A DNA stretch of 64,000 nt, from the NCBI GenBank assembly GCA_964023205.1, contig OZ026848.1, positions 35,389,912 through 35,453,911 on the forward strand, in the 5' to 3' direction. Source of the DNA: Lutraria lutraria (taxonomy: Eukaryota > Mollusca > Bivalvia > Venerida > Mactridae). The position numbers and the translations under genes are program-made. Of this stretch, positions 35,655 to 49,200 are shown in pieces (within the stretch, counting starts at the first letter, position 1; each line of letters opens with the position of its first letter). The notes under the pieces were generated by a model. The model saw only the letters and a program-made list of their open reading frames with translations, was not told the DNA's origin and made no database searches.

Positions 35655-37139
35655 AAAAGATGAAATCACTTGTGAAATCAAAAATCAAAGAGTCTTATAA
35701 TACATATATAGAGAACATCCTGGATATTGCTGATAGCGAACACCAAGATGCACAGAGTAAATTCTCCACAAAGAAATTGTACACTCTTATTAAAAACTCC
35801 AAGCAGGATTCACAAAATGTCACTTCTCTTAAAGACCAAATACAGGCACCTTAAAATCTGATAATATTGAAAAAGCCAACATTCTCAATATACAATTCCA
35901 GTCTGTCTTTTCAGTACCTAGCAAAACAACATCACAGTTATCAACCCCTAAATTTCCTCAAATGCCTGATATAACAGTCTCAACAACTGGTGTTCTCAAA
36001 CTCCTCAGCAATCTCAAGACAAACAAAGCAGCAGGTCTAGATCTCATAAAACCTGTAGTGCTCAAAGAGTTAAGAAATGAAATTTCAGGCATCATAACAA
36101 TCATCTTTCAAAAATCTCTCTCAACAGGCTTTCTTCCCTCTGACTGGACCAAGGCTTTTGTAACCCCAATCTTCAAAACGGGAGACTCTAGTGACCCAGC
36201 AAACTATCGCCCTATCTCATTGACATGCATATTATGTAAAACGCTAGAACACATTGCTGCCTCAGCTATTTCCACCCATTTCAACAATTACAATATTCTG
36301 TATGATCTGCAACATGGCTTCCGGGAGAGACGCTCCTGTGAAACACAACTCATCGAACTAACTGACTTTCTTGCAAATAACATATCTAAAGGCAAACAAA
36401 CTGATCTTATTCTTCTGGACTTCTCAAAAGCCTCTGACAAGCTGAATTATCTGAAACTCATTGATACTCTTCATGAACAAGGCGTCTCGCCGCAAATACT
36501 CAAATGGATCCAATCCTTCCTTATTGGCCGCACCCAAACAGTATTACTAGAGGATGAAAAATCCACTGGAGTTCCAGTCACCAAGGGTCCGTCCTTGGCC
36601 CCCTATGCTTCTTAATCTACATAAACAAACTCCCAGCCACAGTTACATCACAGATCAGATTGTTTGCTGATGATACAGCTATCTATCTTACCATCAATTC
36701 TCTCTCAGATGCAAAATCTCTCCAGGAAGATCTTTCAAGAATGGAAATCTTGGAGAAAAAATGGGACATGGAGTTTAATCCATCTAAATGCCAAGTCCTA
36801 CACGTAACAAGACATAAACATCCTATAAAACACCAGTACCTTTTACATGGACAAGTCTTAGACTCCGTTACCTCTGCTAAATATCTAGGCTTAGACTTAT
36901 CATCAGATCTTTCTTTTAACAATCAAATAACAAGAATTACAACAAATGCCAACAAAACCCTAGGATTCATCAAGAGAAACATCACTATTGAAAATGAAAA
37001 AGTCAAAGAACTTGCATACAAATCCTTGGTCCGGCCACATGTTGAATAATGTTCCTCTGTATGGTGTCCTTATACAAAATCTAACATTCATAAGGTAGAA
37101 AAGGTCCAGCGTAGAGCGGCACGATGGGTCAAATCAAAC
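35655..37139 (+). pseudogene. LINE reverse transcriptase
   Basis: RT motifs in order: LKTNKAAGLDLI, VTPIFKTGDSSDPANYRPIS, HGFRERRSCETQLIEL, LLDFSKASDK (motif A Asp retained), and FADDTAIYL (motif C, 36660-36686). A 5-nt excess near 36580 shifts the frame just before motif B, and TAA at 37047-37049 interrupts HVE*CSSVWCPY. VQRRAARWVKSN then runs into C1. There is also a stop near 35852. Not active. Confidence 0.85.
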
Positions 37140-38336
37140 TAGAACTATCACTAAAGGTGATGAATACCCCCAGATGCGGCCTTGACACAATTATTGGTAC
37201 ATTTTACAGAGGGAAATATAATGCATTTTCATTTTTTTAATACCTGCAAATTGTTGCTTAGATATATCCTGACCAGTTTCTAAATATACATTATATAAAA
37301 AAAAACAAAGGGCCACAACTCATTAAAATTTACTTGGACAAAACCTATTGTGGACATGCACAACTTGGCAAACTACTTATCACTTCTAAGAAGTTTCACT
37401 GAATTCCTGCATGTACATGTAGTTGCTGAGAAATGGTACGGACAAAATTTACCTAATTGTATAAAACAAAGGGCCATAACTCAGTGAAAATTAATCCAAA
37501 CAAAACCTGGTTATTGCATGCACAACTTGGCTTACTTTATATAACTTCTGTGAAGTTTCATTGAATTCCTATGAGTAGTTACTGAGATATTGTATATACA
37601 CTGTATAAAAAACAACAAAGGGCCATAACTCAGTGAAAATTTAACCAACCAAGACAAGCTTAATGCATGCACAACTAGGCTAACTACTTATCACTTCTGA
37701 GAAGTTTTATTGAATTCCTGACAGTAGTCAATGAGAAATAGTCAGGACAAAATTTGCCTATTGTATATACTGTATAAAAACAACAAAGGGCTATAACTCA
37801 GTGAAAATTAATCCGAACAAAAAATGCTTTAAGCATGCGCAACTAGGCTTACTACTGATCACTTCTGTGAAGTTTCATTGATATCATGCGAGTAGTTACT
37901 GAGAAATTGTCCAGACAAAATTTGCCTATTGTATACTGTATAAAAACAACAAAGGGGTATAACTCAGTGAAAATTAATCCGAACGAAAATTACTTTAAGC
38001 ATGCACAACTAGGCTTACTACTGATCACTTCTGTGAAGTTTCATTGAGATCCTGTGAGTAATTGCTGAGAAATTGTCCGGACAAAATTTGCCTATTGTAT
38101 ATACTGAATAAAAACAACAAAGGGGTATAACTCAGTGAAAATTAATCCGAACGAAAAATGCTTTAAGCTAGCACAACTAGGCTTACTACTGATCACTTCT
38201 GTGAAGTTTCATTGAAATCCTGTAAGTAGTTGCTGAGAAATTCTCTGGACAAATTGTGTCTACAGACGCACGGACCGACCGACCGTCAAGCGTGAATCCA
38301 ATATAGCCCCCATATATTTCATATCTGGGAGTATAA
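37140..38336. mobile_element. HINE-like element C1, inserted in the LINE
   Basis: Hairpin ATCAC-taaag-GTGAT, then ATACCCCCAGAT (37164-37175). The 3' end has ATCTGGGAGTAT, the inverse with one mismatch. The core is about six units of roughly 170 bp containing 'aacaaagggccataactcag'. LINE coding on either side (KSN / YSPYSSVTAMIEDLGW) rejoins cleanly. Confidence 0.8.
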
Positions 38337-38489
38337 TTACTCCCCATATTCTAGTGTAACTGCCATGATAGAAGATCTTGGTTGGCGCTCTCTCGAAAAC
38401 CGTAGATATGATTCAAGACTTATCATGTTCTATAAGATATACCATAACTTAGTAGCAATCAACCTACCACCCTATATCCAAAAACGAAC
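38337..38489 (+). pseudogene. LINE C-terminal segment between C1 and C2
   Basis: Encodes SSVTAMIEDLGWRSLENRRY followed by DSRLIMFYKIYHNLVAINLP and QKRTS. This is the conserved C-terminal region after RT in CR1/Jockey-type LINEs (LgWxsLexRR, LxxFYKI). Both edges are element insertions. Confidence 0.8.
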
Positions 38490-40188
38490 TAGTACTATCA
38501 CTAAAGGTGATGAATACCCCCAGATGCGGGCTTGACACAGTTATTGTTACATTTTACAGTGGGAAATATAATGCATTTTCATTTTTTAATACCTGCAAAT
38601 TGTTGCTTGGATATATCCTGACCAGTTTCTAAACATACCTTATATAAAAAATAACGAATCACCACAACTCATTAAAATTTACTTGGACAAAACCTATTGT
38701 GGACATGCACAACTTGGCAAACTACTTATCACTTCTAAGAAGTTTCACTGAATTCCTGCATTTAGTTGCTGAGAAATGGTATGGACAAGATTTACTTAAT
38801 TGTATAAAACAAAGGGCCATAACTCAGTGAAAATTAATCCAAACAAAACCTGGTTATTGCATGCACAACTTGGCTTACTTTTTATAACTTCTGTTAAGTT
38901 TCATTGAATTCCTATGAGTAGTTACTGAGATATTGTATATACACTGTATAAAAAACAACAAAGGGCAATAACTCAGTGAAAATTTAACCAACCAATACAA
39001 GCTTAATGCATGCACAACTAGGCTAACTACTTATCACTTCTGAGAAGTTTGATTGAATTCCTGGCAGTAGTCAATGAGAAATAGTCCGGACAAAAATTTG
39101 CCTATTATATAAACTGTAGAAACAAAGGGCTATAACTCAGTGAAAATCAATCCAAATAAAAAAATGATTTAATCATGCACAACTAGGCTAACTACTTATT
39201 ACTTCTGTGAAGTTTCGTTGAAATCCTGTGAGTAGTTGCTGAGAAATTGTCCAGACAAAATTTGCCTATTGTATATACTGTATAAAAAAACAAAGGGCTA
39301 TAACTCAGTGAAAATTAATCCGAACGAAAAATGATTAAAGTATGCACAACTAGGCTTACTACTGATCACTTCTGTGAAGTTTCATTGAGATCCTGTGAGT
39401 AATTGCTGAGAAATTGTCCGGACAAAATTTGCATATTGTATATACTGAATAAAAACAACAAAGGGGTATAACTCATGGACAATTAATCCAAATGAAAATT
39501 GATATTAGCATGCACAACTAGGCTAACTACTTATTACTTCTGTGAAGTTTGGTTGAAATCCTGTGGGTAGTTGCTGAGAAATTGTCCGGACAAAATTTGC
39601 CTATTGTATATACTGAATAAAAACAACAAAGGGGTATAACTCAGTGAAAATTAATCCGAACGAAAAATGCTTTAAGCATGCACAACTAGGCCTACTACTG
39701 ATCACTTCTGTGAAGTTTCATTGAGATCCTTTGAGTAGTTGCTGAGAAATTGTCCGGACAAAATTTGCCTATTGTATATACTGTATAAAAACAACAAAGG
39801 GATATAACTCAGTGATAATTAATCCGAACGAAAATTTCTTTAAGCATGCGCAACTAGGCTTACTACTGATCACTTCTGTGAAGTTTCATTGAGATCCTGT
39901 GAGTAATTGCTGAGAAATTGTCCAGACAAAATTTGCCTATTGTATATACTGAATAAAAACAACAAAGGGGTATAACTCAGTGAAAATTAATCCGAACGAA
40001 AAATGCTTAAGCATGCACAACTAGGCTTACTACTGATCACTTCTGTGAAGTTTCATTGAAATCCTGTAAGTAGTTGCTGAGAAATTCTCCGGACAAATTG
40101 TGTCTACAGATGCACGGACCGACCGACCGGCCGACCGTCAAGCGTGAATCCAATATAGCCCCCATATATTTCATATCTGGGGGTATAA
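38490..40188. mobile_element. HINE-like element C2, inserted in the LINE
   Basis: Same family as C1 with a longer core (about nine units). ATACCCCCAGAT (38514-38525) and ATCTGGGGGTAT (40175-40186) form a perfect 12-bp sub-terminal inverted repeat. AACTAG occurs at both edges (LINE cgaactag / taactagactc), which may be a short duplication or coincidence. Confidence 0.8.
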
Positions 40189-40694
40189 CTAGACTCTCAA
40201 GACATATGCACCCACTAAGCTTCCGACTAGTCCAAGTATCATTTGATTATCAGAAATACTCCTTCCCACACTCGTTACTGTTATGAAACAACCTCCCTAG
40301 CAATATTGTCACCTTGCATCAGCCAAGTACTAGACCCAGCACCCTGTTTTTATTTTTTAAATCACCCCACACTTAGTTTTTATCCAATTAAATGAATATA
40401 AGAATAGTTATATAATGATTGTACATAAAGACTTCATGTATGTGTGATGATGTGACTGATACATAATTCTTTCATTCTATATACTTTGTTTCCTTCTTGC
40501 ACCCTGCACCTCACCAGTTACTAACCAAACCTAACAATGACTGAGTCTTTTATCTCCAGTCTCACTATTTTCTGATGCTTACTTTAGCTCAGATTTTATT
40601 TTAATCTCACTCTCCCTAACGCTAGTCCCTAGCGCACCCCCTGTCTAGTACACTCGCAAGAGAGGTTGACAGTAACAAGAGATAGATAGATAGT
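40189..40694 (+). pseudogene. LINE 3' end and (GATA)n tail
   Basis: Coding resumes with RLSRHMHPLSFRLVQVSFDY and ends shortly after SLLL. The 3' untranslated part follows to the tail 'agagatagatagatag'. Microsatellite tails are typical of this LINE group. Confidence 0.65.
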
Positions 40695-41055
40695 TAAGTT
40701 TGGGCGGCCATATTGGATTATGGCGGCCATATTGGATTATGGCGGCCATCTTGGATTCTAAGCCGATGTAAAAAACATTAAAAAAGATGCTGTTGATAAA
40801 TTTTTTATCAGTATAGAAGATTTAAAATGTCAGGAATGAACTGTTTTTGAGTTATACAGGGATTCCTGAAATTCGCAGTTTTATTCATTTTTTCCATCTT
40901 TTAGCCCAAAAATCTCACTTTTGCACCATATGATTCTTGGGGACTTTTTTCTGGTCATTCTCTGTCACATAAAGAACCAATACACCAAAAATGGCTTATG
41001 TACTAATTTATTCCCCAAAAGGCCAATTTTGAACTTTAGAGGACTGGTCTACAGA
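40695..41055. repeat. Spacer with three 'ggcggccatattggattat' repeats
   Basis: Three 19-20-bp direct repeats at about 40706-40757, then AT-rich sequence. No gene. Confidence 0.55.
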
Positions 41056-41415
41056 TGAACCATGTTCGAACTCGTCCAAGATATTTTGAAGACAAACATT
41101 CTGACAAGGTTTCATGATGATCCAATAAAAAAACGACTTCTAGAGTGTTCACAAGGTTTTCCAGCAATTTGCCCTAGTGACCTAGTTTTACTACGGAAAT
41201 CACCCATTATCAAACTTGACCTACATATTGAAATAAACATTCTGACAAAGTTTCATGAAGATCCAATCAAAACATTGATTTCTAAAGTGTTCACAAGGTT
41301 TTCCCTTATTTGGCCATGGTGACCTAGTTTTTGACCCCAAATGGCCCAATTTCGAACGTGTCCGAGATTTTGTCGATATTTACGTCCTGACCCAGTTTTG
41401 CTAAAATTGGGCAAA
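41056..41415. mobile_element. HINE-like family B, 5'-truncated left part (split by A2)
   Basis: Matches the 3' half of B1 (59255-59610): 'ttcgaactcgtccaagatat', 'agtgttcacaaggttttcc', 'acccagttttgctaaaattg'. The continuation is at 44276-44345 (aaaatgtggccccctaatgt), so A2 is nested in it. Confidence 0.7.
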
Positions 41416-44275
41416 CAAGAGGGCCATGATGGCCCTATAAATGCTCACCAGGAGAAAAGGTCATTTGGAGATTAACATTGTTGAAGTTTTCTATACGAGT
41501 CTAAGTAAGATCAAGTGACCCATCTGGGCCGTTTTTTATCCCATGGCCATTATATGAACAGATTTAAAAGAGGTCCATTAGACAAAGCTAGATACCAAAT
41601 ATCTTAGCTCTAGGCCTTGTGGTTTCGGAGAAGAAGATTTTTAAAAAATTTCCTATATAAAATAGAATTAACCCCAGGGCACGGCTAATTTTGACCCCGG
41701 GGCCATAATTTGAACAAACTTGGTAGAGGTCCACTACACAATGCCACATACAAAATATCTAAGCTCTAGGCCTTGCGGTTTCGGAGAAGATTTTTTAAAT
41801 TTTCCTATATAAGTCTATATAAATCAAGTGACCCCCGGGGCGGGGCCAATTTTGACCCTAGGGCAATAATTTGAACAAACTTGGTAGAGGTCCACTAGAC
41901 AATGCTACATACCAAATATCTTAGCTCTAGGCCTTGTGGTTTCGGAGAAGATTTTTTAAATTTTCCTATATAAAATAGAATAAACCCCAGGGCAGGGCCA
42001 ATTTTGACCCTAGGGCAATATTTTGAACAAACTTGGTAGAGGTCCACTAGATAATGCTACATACCAAATATCTTAGCTCTAGGCCTTGTGGTTTTGGAGA
42101 AGAAGATTTTTTAAATTTTCCTATATAAGTCTATATAAATCAAGTGACCCCCGGGGCGGGGCCAATTTTGACCCTAGGGCAATAATTTGAACAAACTTGG
42201 TAGAGGTCCACTAGACAATGCTACATACCAAATATCTTAGCTCTAGGCCCTGTGGTTTCGGAGAAGATTTTTTAAATTTTCCTATATAAAATAGAATAAA
42301 CCCCAGGGCAGGGCCAATTTTGACCCTAGGGCAATATTTTGAACAAACTTGGTAGAGGTCCACTAGATAATGCTACATACCAAATATCTTAGCTCTAGGC
42401 CTTGTGGTTTTGGAGAAGAAGATTTTTTAAATTTTCCTATATAAGTCTATATAAATCAAGTGACCCCCGGGGCGGGGCCAATTTTGACCCTAGGGCAATA
42501 ATTTGAACAAACTTGGTAGAGGTCCACTAGACAATGCTACATACCAAATATCTTAGCTCTAGGCCTTGTGGTTTCGGAGAAGAAGATTTTTTAAATTTTC
42601 CTATATAAAATAGAATAAACCCCAGGGCACGGCTAATTTTGACCCCGGGGCCATAATTTGAACAAACTTGGTAGAGGTCCACTACACAATGCCACATACA
42701 AAATATCTAAGCTCTAGGCCTTGCGGTTTTGGAGAAGAAGATTTTTTAAATTTTCCTATATAAGTCTATATAAATCAAGTGACCCCCGGGGCGGGGCCAA
42801 TTTTGACCCTAGGGCAATAATTTGAACAAACTTGGTAGAGGTCCACTAGACAATGCTACATACCAAATATCTTAGCTCTAGGCCTTGTGGTTTCGGAGAA
42901 GATTTTTTAAATTTTCCTATATAAAATAGAATAAACCCCAGGGCAGGGCCAATTTTGACCCTAGGGCAATATTTTGAACAAACTTGGTAGAGGTCCACTA
43001 GATAATGCTACATACCAAATATCTTAGCTCTAGGCCTTGTGGTTTTGGAGAAGATTTTTTAAATTTTCCTATATAAGTCTATATAAATCAAGTGACCCCC
43101 GGGGCGGGGCCAATTTTGACCCTAGGGCAATAATTTGAACAAACTTGGTAGAGGTCCACTAGACAATGCTACATACCAAATATCTTAGCTCTTGGCCTTG
43201 TGGTTTCGGAGAAGAAGATTTTTTAAATTTTCCTATATAAAATAGAATAAACCCCAGGGCACGGCTAATTTTGACCCCAGGGCCATAATTTGAACAAACT
43301 TGGTAGAGGTCCACTACACAATGCCACATACAAAATATCTAAGCTCTAGGCCTTGCGGTTTCGGAGAAGAAGATTTTTTAAATTTTCCTATATAAGTCTA
43401 TATAAATCAAGTGACCCCCGGGGCGGGGCCAATTTTGACCCTAGGGCAATAATTTGAACGAACTTGGTAGAGGTCCACTAGACAATGCTACATACCAAAT
43501 ATCTTAGCTCTAGGCCTTGTGGTTTCGGAGAAGAAGATTTTTTTAATTTTCCTATATAAAATAGAGTAAACCCCAGGGCAGGGCCAATTTTGACCCTAGG
43601 GCAATATTTTGAACAAACTTGGTAGAGGTCCACTAGATAATGCTACATACCAAATATCTTAGCTCTAGGCCTTGTGGTTTTGGAGAAGAAGATTTTTTAA
43701 ATTTTCCTATATAAGTCTATATAAATCAAGTGACCCCCGGGGCGGGGCCAATTTAGACCTTAGGGCAATAATTTGAACAAACTTGGTAGAGGTCCACTAG
43801 ACTATGCTACACACCAAATATCAAAGCTCTAGGCATTGTAGTTTTTGACAAGAAGATTTTTTAAATTTCCTATATAAGTCTATGTAAAATCAAGTTACCC
43901 CTGGGGCGGAGCCAATTTTGACCCTAGGGGAATAATTTGAACAATCTTTGTAGAGTTCCATTAGACAATGCTACATACCAAATATCTAAGCTCTAGGCCC
44001 TGTGGTTTCAGACAAGAAGATTTTTTAAGTTTTTTAAATTTGTTGCCATAGCAACCAGAATTTTTAATGAAATTTAATTTTTTGAACAACTTTGAAAGGG
44101 GACCACCCAAGGATCATTCCAGCCAAGTTTGGTTGCAATCGGCATAGCGGTGTAGGAGGAGATGTTGTTTTAAGTAAACATGGACGCCACGTATTCGTAA
44201 CGACGCACGATGGACGCAGGGCGATCACAAAAGCTCACCCTGAGCACATTCGTGCTCATGTGCTCTGGTGAGCTA
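41416..44275. mobile_element. HINE-like element A2, longest copy, nested in family B
   Basis: Standard A ends (CAAGAGGGCC... and ...CTCTGGTGAGCT). The core holds about 17 units of roughly 155-165 bp that alternate between two types, 'aagtctatataaatcaagtg' and 'aaaatagaataaaccccagg', giving a dimeric higher-order repeat of about 316 bp. The dimers are nearly identical, showing recent internal amplification. Confidence 0.8.
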
Positions 44276-44760
44276 AAAATGTGGCCCCCTAATGTGTTAA
44301 CAAAATAAAGTTTGATGACGCATGACGCCGGACGGAGACTGATAAAAACAGTAAGTGTCTGTGAAACAAGGATGCCCCCTAACGGCCATCTGGATAGTAA
44401 AACCTATCCCTTTGACCTATTGAACTTAAAATCAATAGGGGTCATCTAAATGCAATGACCAAACTTAAAACTATGTCTAGAGACCCAAGGCCAAATCGTT
44501 CTCTTATTTGTCCGACAAGGTTTTTCTGCTGTAGGTCACTGTGACCTTGACCTTTGACATACTGACCTAAAAATCGATAGGGGTCATCTAGATGTGATGA
44601 CCATCCCCACAACCAAGTCAGAGGAAATGTGCAAAGCAATACCAAGCATAACAATGTATATATTTGATTTACATTCAAATTTATTAGTATTCGCTCAAAT
44701 CCTTTTCCTTTAACTAACATGGCATGACCATACAAAAGCATCCTGACATCCCTATTTTAC
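44276..44760. repeat. Family B 3' end, then family H repeat
   Basis: 44276-44345 is the displaced B end. 44350-44760 has two imperfect units with 'aataggggtcatctaaatgc' / 'gataggggtcatctagatgt' and one TGACCTTGACCTTTGA block (44542-44557). Confidence 0.55.
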
Positions 44761-45481
44761 GTTAGGTTAGATATACAATGTACTTGTGTACAATCAAACC
44801 TGTATACAAAGGCCACCCTTAAGAAAGACAAAATGTGGCCTTTATTGACAGTTGACCTTCATTCAGAGGTTGTTTTGTTCTAATTAATCAATGATAGTTT
44901 TTAATAGCCTTAATAAACAGGGTGTCTGCTTTATAAATAAATAAATACATGTAGTTTTAATCATTTATGAGCAACAAACAAATTAAAATATAAGCTACAT
45001 ATACACAAAATTTCATCGCAGTATCTTGATCCTTGATTAAGTTATTCAGTGAAAGCTGATTTTCTATTTTTAGTACCCAAATACAATCCCAAGCTAGGTT
45101 TTGATTCAAGGATGCTAAATACCAAGTTTAGTCAACATTGGTCATTCCAAACTTAAGTTATTGACCGGACACTGATTTTCTATTTTTAGTAACAGTGGCC
45201 TTGACCCCACGGACCCCAAATACAATCACAGGCTAGCTTTTCATTCAAGGATGCTAAATACCAAGTTTAGTCAACATTGGTCATTCCAAACTTAAGTTAT
45301 TGACCGGACACTGATTTTCTATTTTTAGTAACAGTGGCCTTGACCCCACGGACATACCAAGTTTGGTCAAGATTGGTCCATCAGAACTTAAGTTATTGAC
45401 CGGACACCGCCTGTTTGACGCAGGCCCGCCCGCCATTTTCGGCATTCTAATAACCAGGTTTCACTTTGTGAAAACCTGGTT
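44761..45481. mobile_element. Family G repeat with a 10-bp-stem hairpin at its 3' end
   Basis: Two units of 'gtagttttaatcat...' style sequence, then duplicated 'ttaagttattgaccggacac' and 'tgattttctatttttagtaa'. It ends in a hairpin AACCAGGTTT...AAACCTGGTT (45452-45481) with a second short stem CAC-ttt-GTG inside. This could be a rolling-circle-type element in the opposite orientation to families A-C. Confidence 0.45.
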
Positions 45482-46238
45482 AAAAATACTATTCATAGAA
45501 CAGCTGTGTTTACCAGCAGTCATATCATGCACACAGCATGAAGTGACGTCACGCGTTCTGTATATTTCAAATTTACAAAAGCAAAATTCACAGTGAAATG
45601 AGTGTTTTTAGAAGAAAAAGGACTTGTTTCGTCTGTTAAAAAATATCTTGGGATAATATAAGCAGTTGCTTGTTTTTTGTATATATTTTCTATAGCAAAA
45701 AGCTAATGGGACTTTAAACAATCAAAAGAAAATAATGAAGCATGTGGGTAAAATACTGGAATAATTCTGTATTCTAACAAATGATGTTATATAACAGTCA
45801 AGTATGAAATCCTTTAAATTACTGGACAATGGTCGTTCAGAAAGCATCTTACTACATGTATATTGAATCATGAAAGTACCCATGGAACCTGAACTTACAC
45901 TTGCACTGTGATATGGAACACAAACTAATTTAACAATTGCATGGTGGATGTAGAACAATGTAGTACATTATGTACTTTGGTCCCCATCTAATAAATTCAT
46001 TCACACTGAACGAGTGATGGCTACAAAAATTCTCAAGACTTTGAAATGTGTCCAAATATTCTGATAATTTCTAAGCTGTTTTGTATTGTTGACTGTTTAT
46101 TTTGACAAATACATGAGTTTCATTAAAGATTTCATGAAAACACAAGCCATGATACATTAAATGTCTCAGTGTAATTATAAGTAGCCTTCCAACAAGCAGA
46201 CAGCACCATGAATGTGCATAGTTCTCATAGAATACCAA
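45482..46238. other. Presumed 3' untranslated and downstream region of the minus-strand gene
   Basis: AT-rich, downstream of the stop at 46239-46241 in minus-strand sense. No other gene recognised. Confidence 0.4.
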
Positions 46239-49200
46239 CTAGCCAGTAGAATATAAATCTGTTTGATAACTGTGTGTTGATTGAGAGCCTAGCTGACGTT
46301 GTGACATGACGTGATCAATACTTGATGAAGATGATGGAATAAAATACATAGGTATATATCCTATCCTTCCACTGGACCAAACCTGAATAATAGATGGTTA
46401 ATTAATGATTAGGGATTCTTACAAAACTTCTGTGAAATTAACGGGAGAAATCAATATAAATCTAGGTATGTAGAATATGACGGTGAATAATATGGTATAT
46501 AAAAATGTCGTAGTGTTTAACAGTGTGTACATTTTTGTACATCATATAGGAGAGTTTGGCAGCGTGTACATCATACAGGAGAGTTTAACAGTGTGTACAT
46601 CATACAGAAGAGTTTAACAGTGTGTACATCATACAGGAGAGTTTGGCAGCGTGTATATCATACAGGAGAGTTTAACAGTGTGTACATCATACAGGAGAGT
46701 TTAACAGTGTGAATATCATACAGGAGAGTTTAAAAGTGTGTACATCATACAGGAGAGTTTAACAATGTGTACATCATACAGGAGAGTTTAACAGTGTGTA
46801 CATCATACAGGAGAGTTTAACAGTGTGTACATCATACAGGAGAGTTTCACAGTGTGTACATCATACAGGAGAGTTTGGCAGTGTGTATATCATACAGGAG
46901 AGTTTAACAGTGTGTACATCATACAGGAGAGTTTAACAGTGTGTACATCATACAGAAGAGTTTAACAGTGTGTATATCATACAGAAGAGTTTAACAGTGT
47001 GTACATCATACAGGAGTGTTTAACAGTGTGTACATCATACAGGAGAGTTTAACAGTGTGTACATCATACAGGAGAGTTTAACAGTGTGTACATCATACAG
47101 GAGAGTTTAACAGTGTGTACATCATACAGGAGAGTTTAACAGTGTGTATATCATACAGGAGAGTTTAACAGTGTGTACATCATACAGAAGAGTTTGGCAG
47201 GGTGTACATCATACAGGAGAGTTTGGCAGGGTGTACATCATACAGGAGAGTTTGGCAGGGTGGACATCATACAGGAGAGTTTGGCAGGGTGTATATCATA
47301 CAGGAGAGTTTGGCAGGGTGTACATCATACAGAAGAGTTTGGCAGGGTGTACATCATACAGGAGAGTTTGGCAGGTGTACATTATAAAGGAGAGTTTAAC
47401 AGTGTGTACATCATACAGAAGAGTTTGGCAGGGTGTACATCATACAGGAGAGTTTGGCAGGGTGTACATCATATAGGAGAGTTTGGCAGGGTGTACATCA
47501 TGTGGGAGTTTGGCAGGGTGTACATCTTATAGGAGAGTTTGGCAGGGTGTACACCATATAGGAGTTTGGCAGGGCGTACAGTACATGGTAGTGTGTACAT
47601 CATGTAGGAGTTTTGCAGGGTGTACATCATATAGGAGAGTGTGGCAGGGTGTACATCATACAGAAGAGTTTGGCAGGGTGTACATCTTATAGGAGAGTTT
47701 GGCAGGGTGTACATCATACAGGAGAGTTTGGCAGGGTGTACATCATATAGGAGAGTTTGGCAGGGTGTACATCATGTAGGAGTTTGGCAGGGTGTACATC
47801 TTATAGGAGAGTTTGGCAGGGTGTACACCATATAGGAGTTTGGCAGGGCGTACAGTACATGGTAGTGTTTACATCATGTAGGAGTTTGGCAGGGTGTACA
47901 TCATATAGGAGAGTGTGGCAGGGTGTACATCATATAGGAGTTTGGCAGGGTGTACATCATATAGAAGAGTGTGGCAGGGTGTACATCATATAGGATAATG
48001 TGGCAGAGTGTACAGTATATGGTGGTGTGTACATCATATAGGGGAGTTTGGCAGGGTGTACATCATATAGGAGAGTGTGGTTGGGTGTACATCATATAGG
48101 AGAGAGTGGCAGAGTGTACTGTATACGGTAGTGTGTGCATCATATAGGAGAGTTTGGCAGGGTGTACATCATATAGGAGAAGTTAACAGTGTGTACATCA
48201 TACAGGAGAGTTTAACAGTGTGTACATCATACAGGAGAGTTTAACAGTGTGTACATCATACAGGAGAGTTTAACAGTGTGTACATCATACAGGAGAGTTT
48301 AACAGTGTGTATATCATACAGGAGGGTTTAACAGTGTGTACATCATACAGAAGAGTTTGGCAGGGTGTACATCATACAGGAGAGTTTGGCAGGGTGTACA
48401 TCATACAGGAGAGTTTGGCAGGGTGGACATCATACAGGAGAGTTTGGCAGGGTGTATATCATACAGGAGAGTTTGGCAGGGTGTACATCATACAGAAGAG
48501 TTTGGCAGGGTGTACATCATACAGGAGAGTTTGGCAGGGTGTACATCATACAGGAGAGTTTAACAGTGTGTACATCATACAGAAGAGTTTGGCAGGGTGT
48601 ACATCATACAGGAGAGTTTAACAGTGTGTACATCATACAGAAGAGTTTGGCAGGGTGTATATCATACAGGAGTTTGGCAGGATGTACATCATACAGGAGA
48701 GTTTGGCAGGGTGTATATCAGGCAGGAGAGTTTGGCAGGGTGTACATCATACAGAAGAGTTTGGCAGGGTGTACATCTTATAGGAGAGTTTGGCAGGGTG
48801 TACATCATACAGGAGAGTTTGGCAGGGTGTACATCATACAGGAGAGTTTGGCAGGGTGTACATCATATAGGAGAGTTTGGCAGGGTGTACATCATGTAGG
48901 AGTTTGGCAGGGTGTACATCTTATAGGAGAGTTTGGCAGGGTGTACACCATATAGGAGTTTGGCAGGGCGTACAGTACATGGTAGTGTGTACATCATGTA
49001 GGAGTTTGGCAGGGTGTACATCATATAGGAGAGTGTGGCAGGGTGTACATCATATAGGAGTTTGGCAGGGTGTACAACATATAGAAGAGTGTGGCAGGGT
49101 GTACATCATATAGGATAGTGTGGCAGAGTGTACAGTATATGGTGGTGTGTACATCATATAGGGGAGTTTGGTAGGGTGTACATCATATAGGAGAGTGTGG

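Larger units (their letters stand above)
29769..40694 (+). mobile_element. CR1/Jockey-type LINE, broken into five segments by nested insertions
   Basis: Coding remnants read collinearly on plus: N-terminal zinc-finger ORF (29769-30424), endonuclease C-terminus (34008-34556), reverse transcriptase (35655-37139), C-terminal domain (38337-38489 and 40189-40380), and a 3' tail ending in 'agatagatagatag' (40681-40694). Between them lie a 3.6-kb DNA transposon and elements A1, C1 and C2. The AP-endonuclease catalytic half is missing. Frameshifts and stops show that it is dead. Its 5' end is not defined. It gives a relative clock: the LINE is older than all four insertions. Confidence 0.85.

Noticed and set aside
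47144..49113. Open frames with VYIIQESLAGCTSYRRVWQG repeats
   Set aside because: The same peptide appears in all frames of a 29-bp satellite; it lies in an intron of a minus-strand gene.
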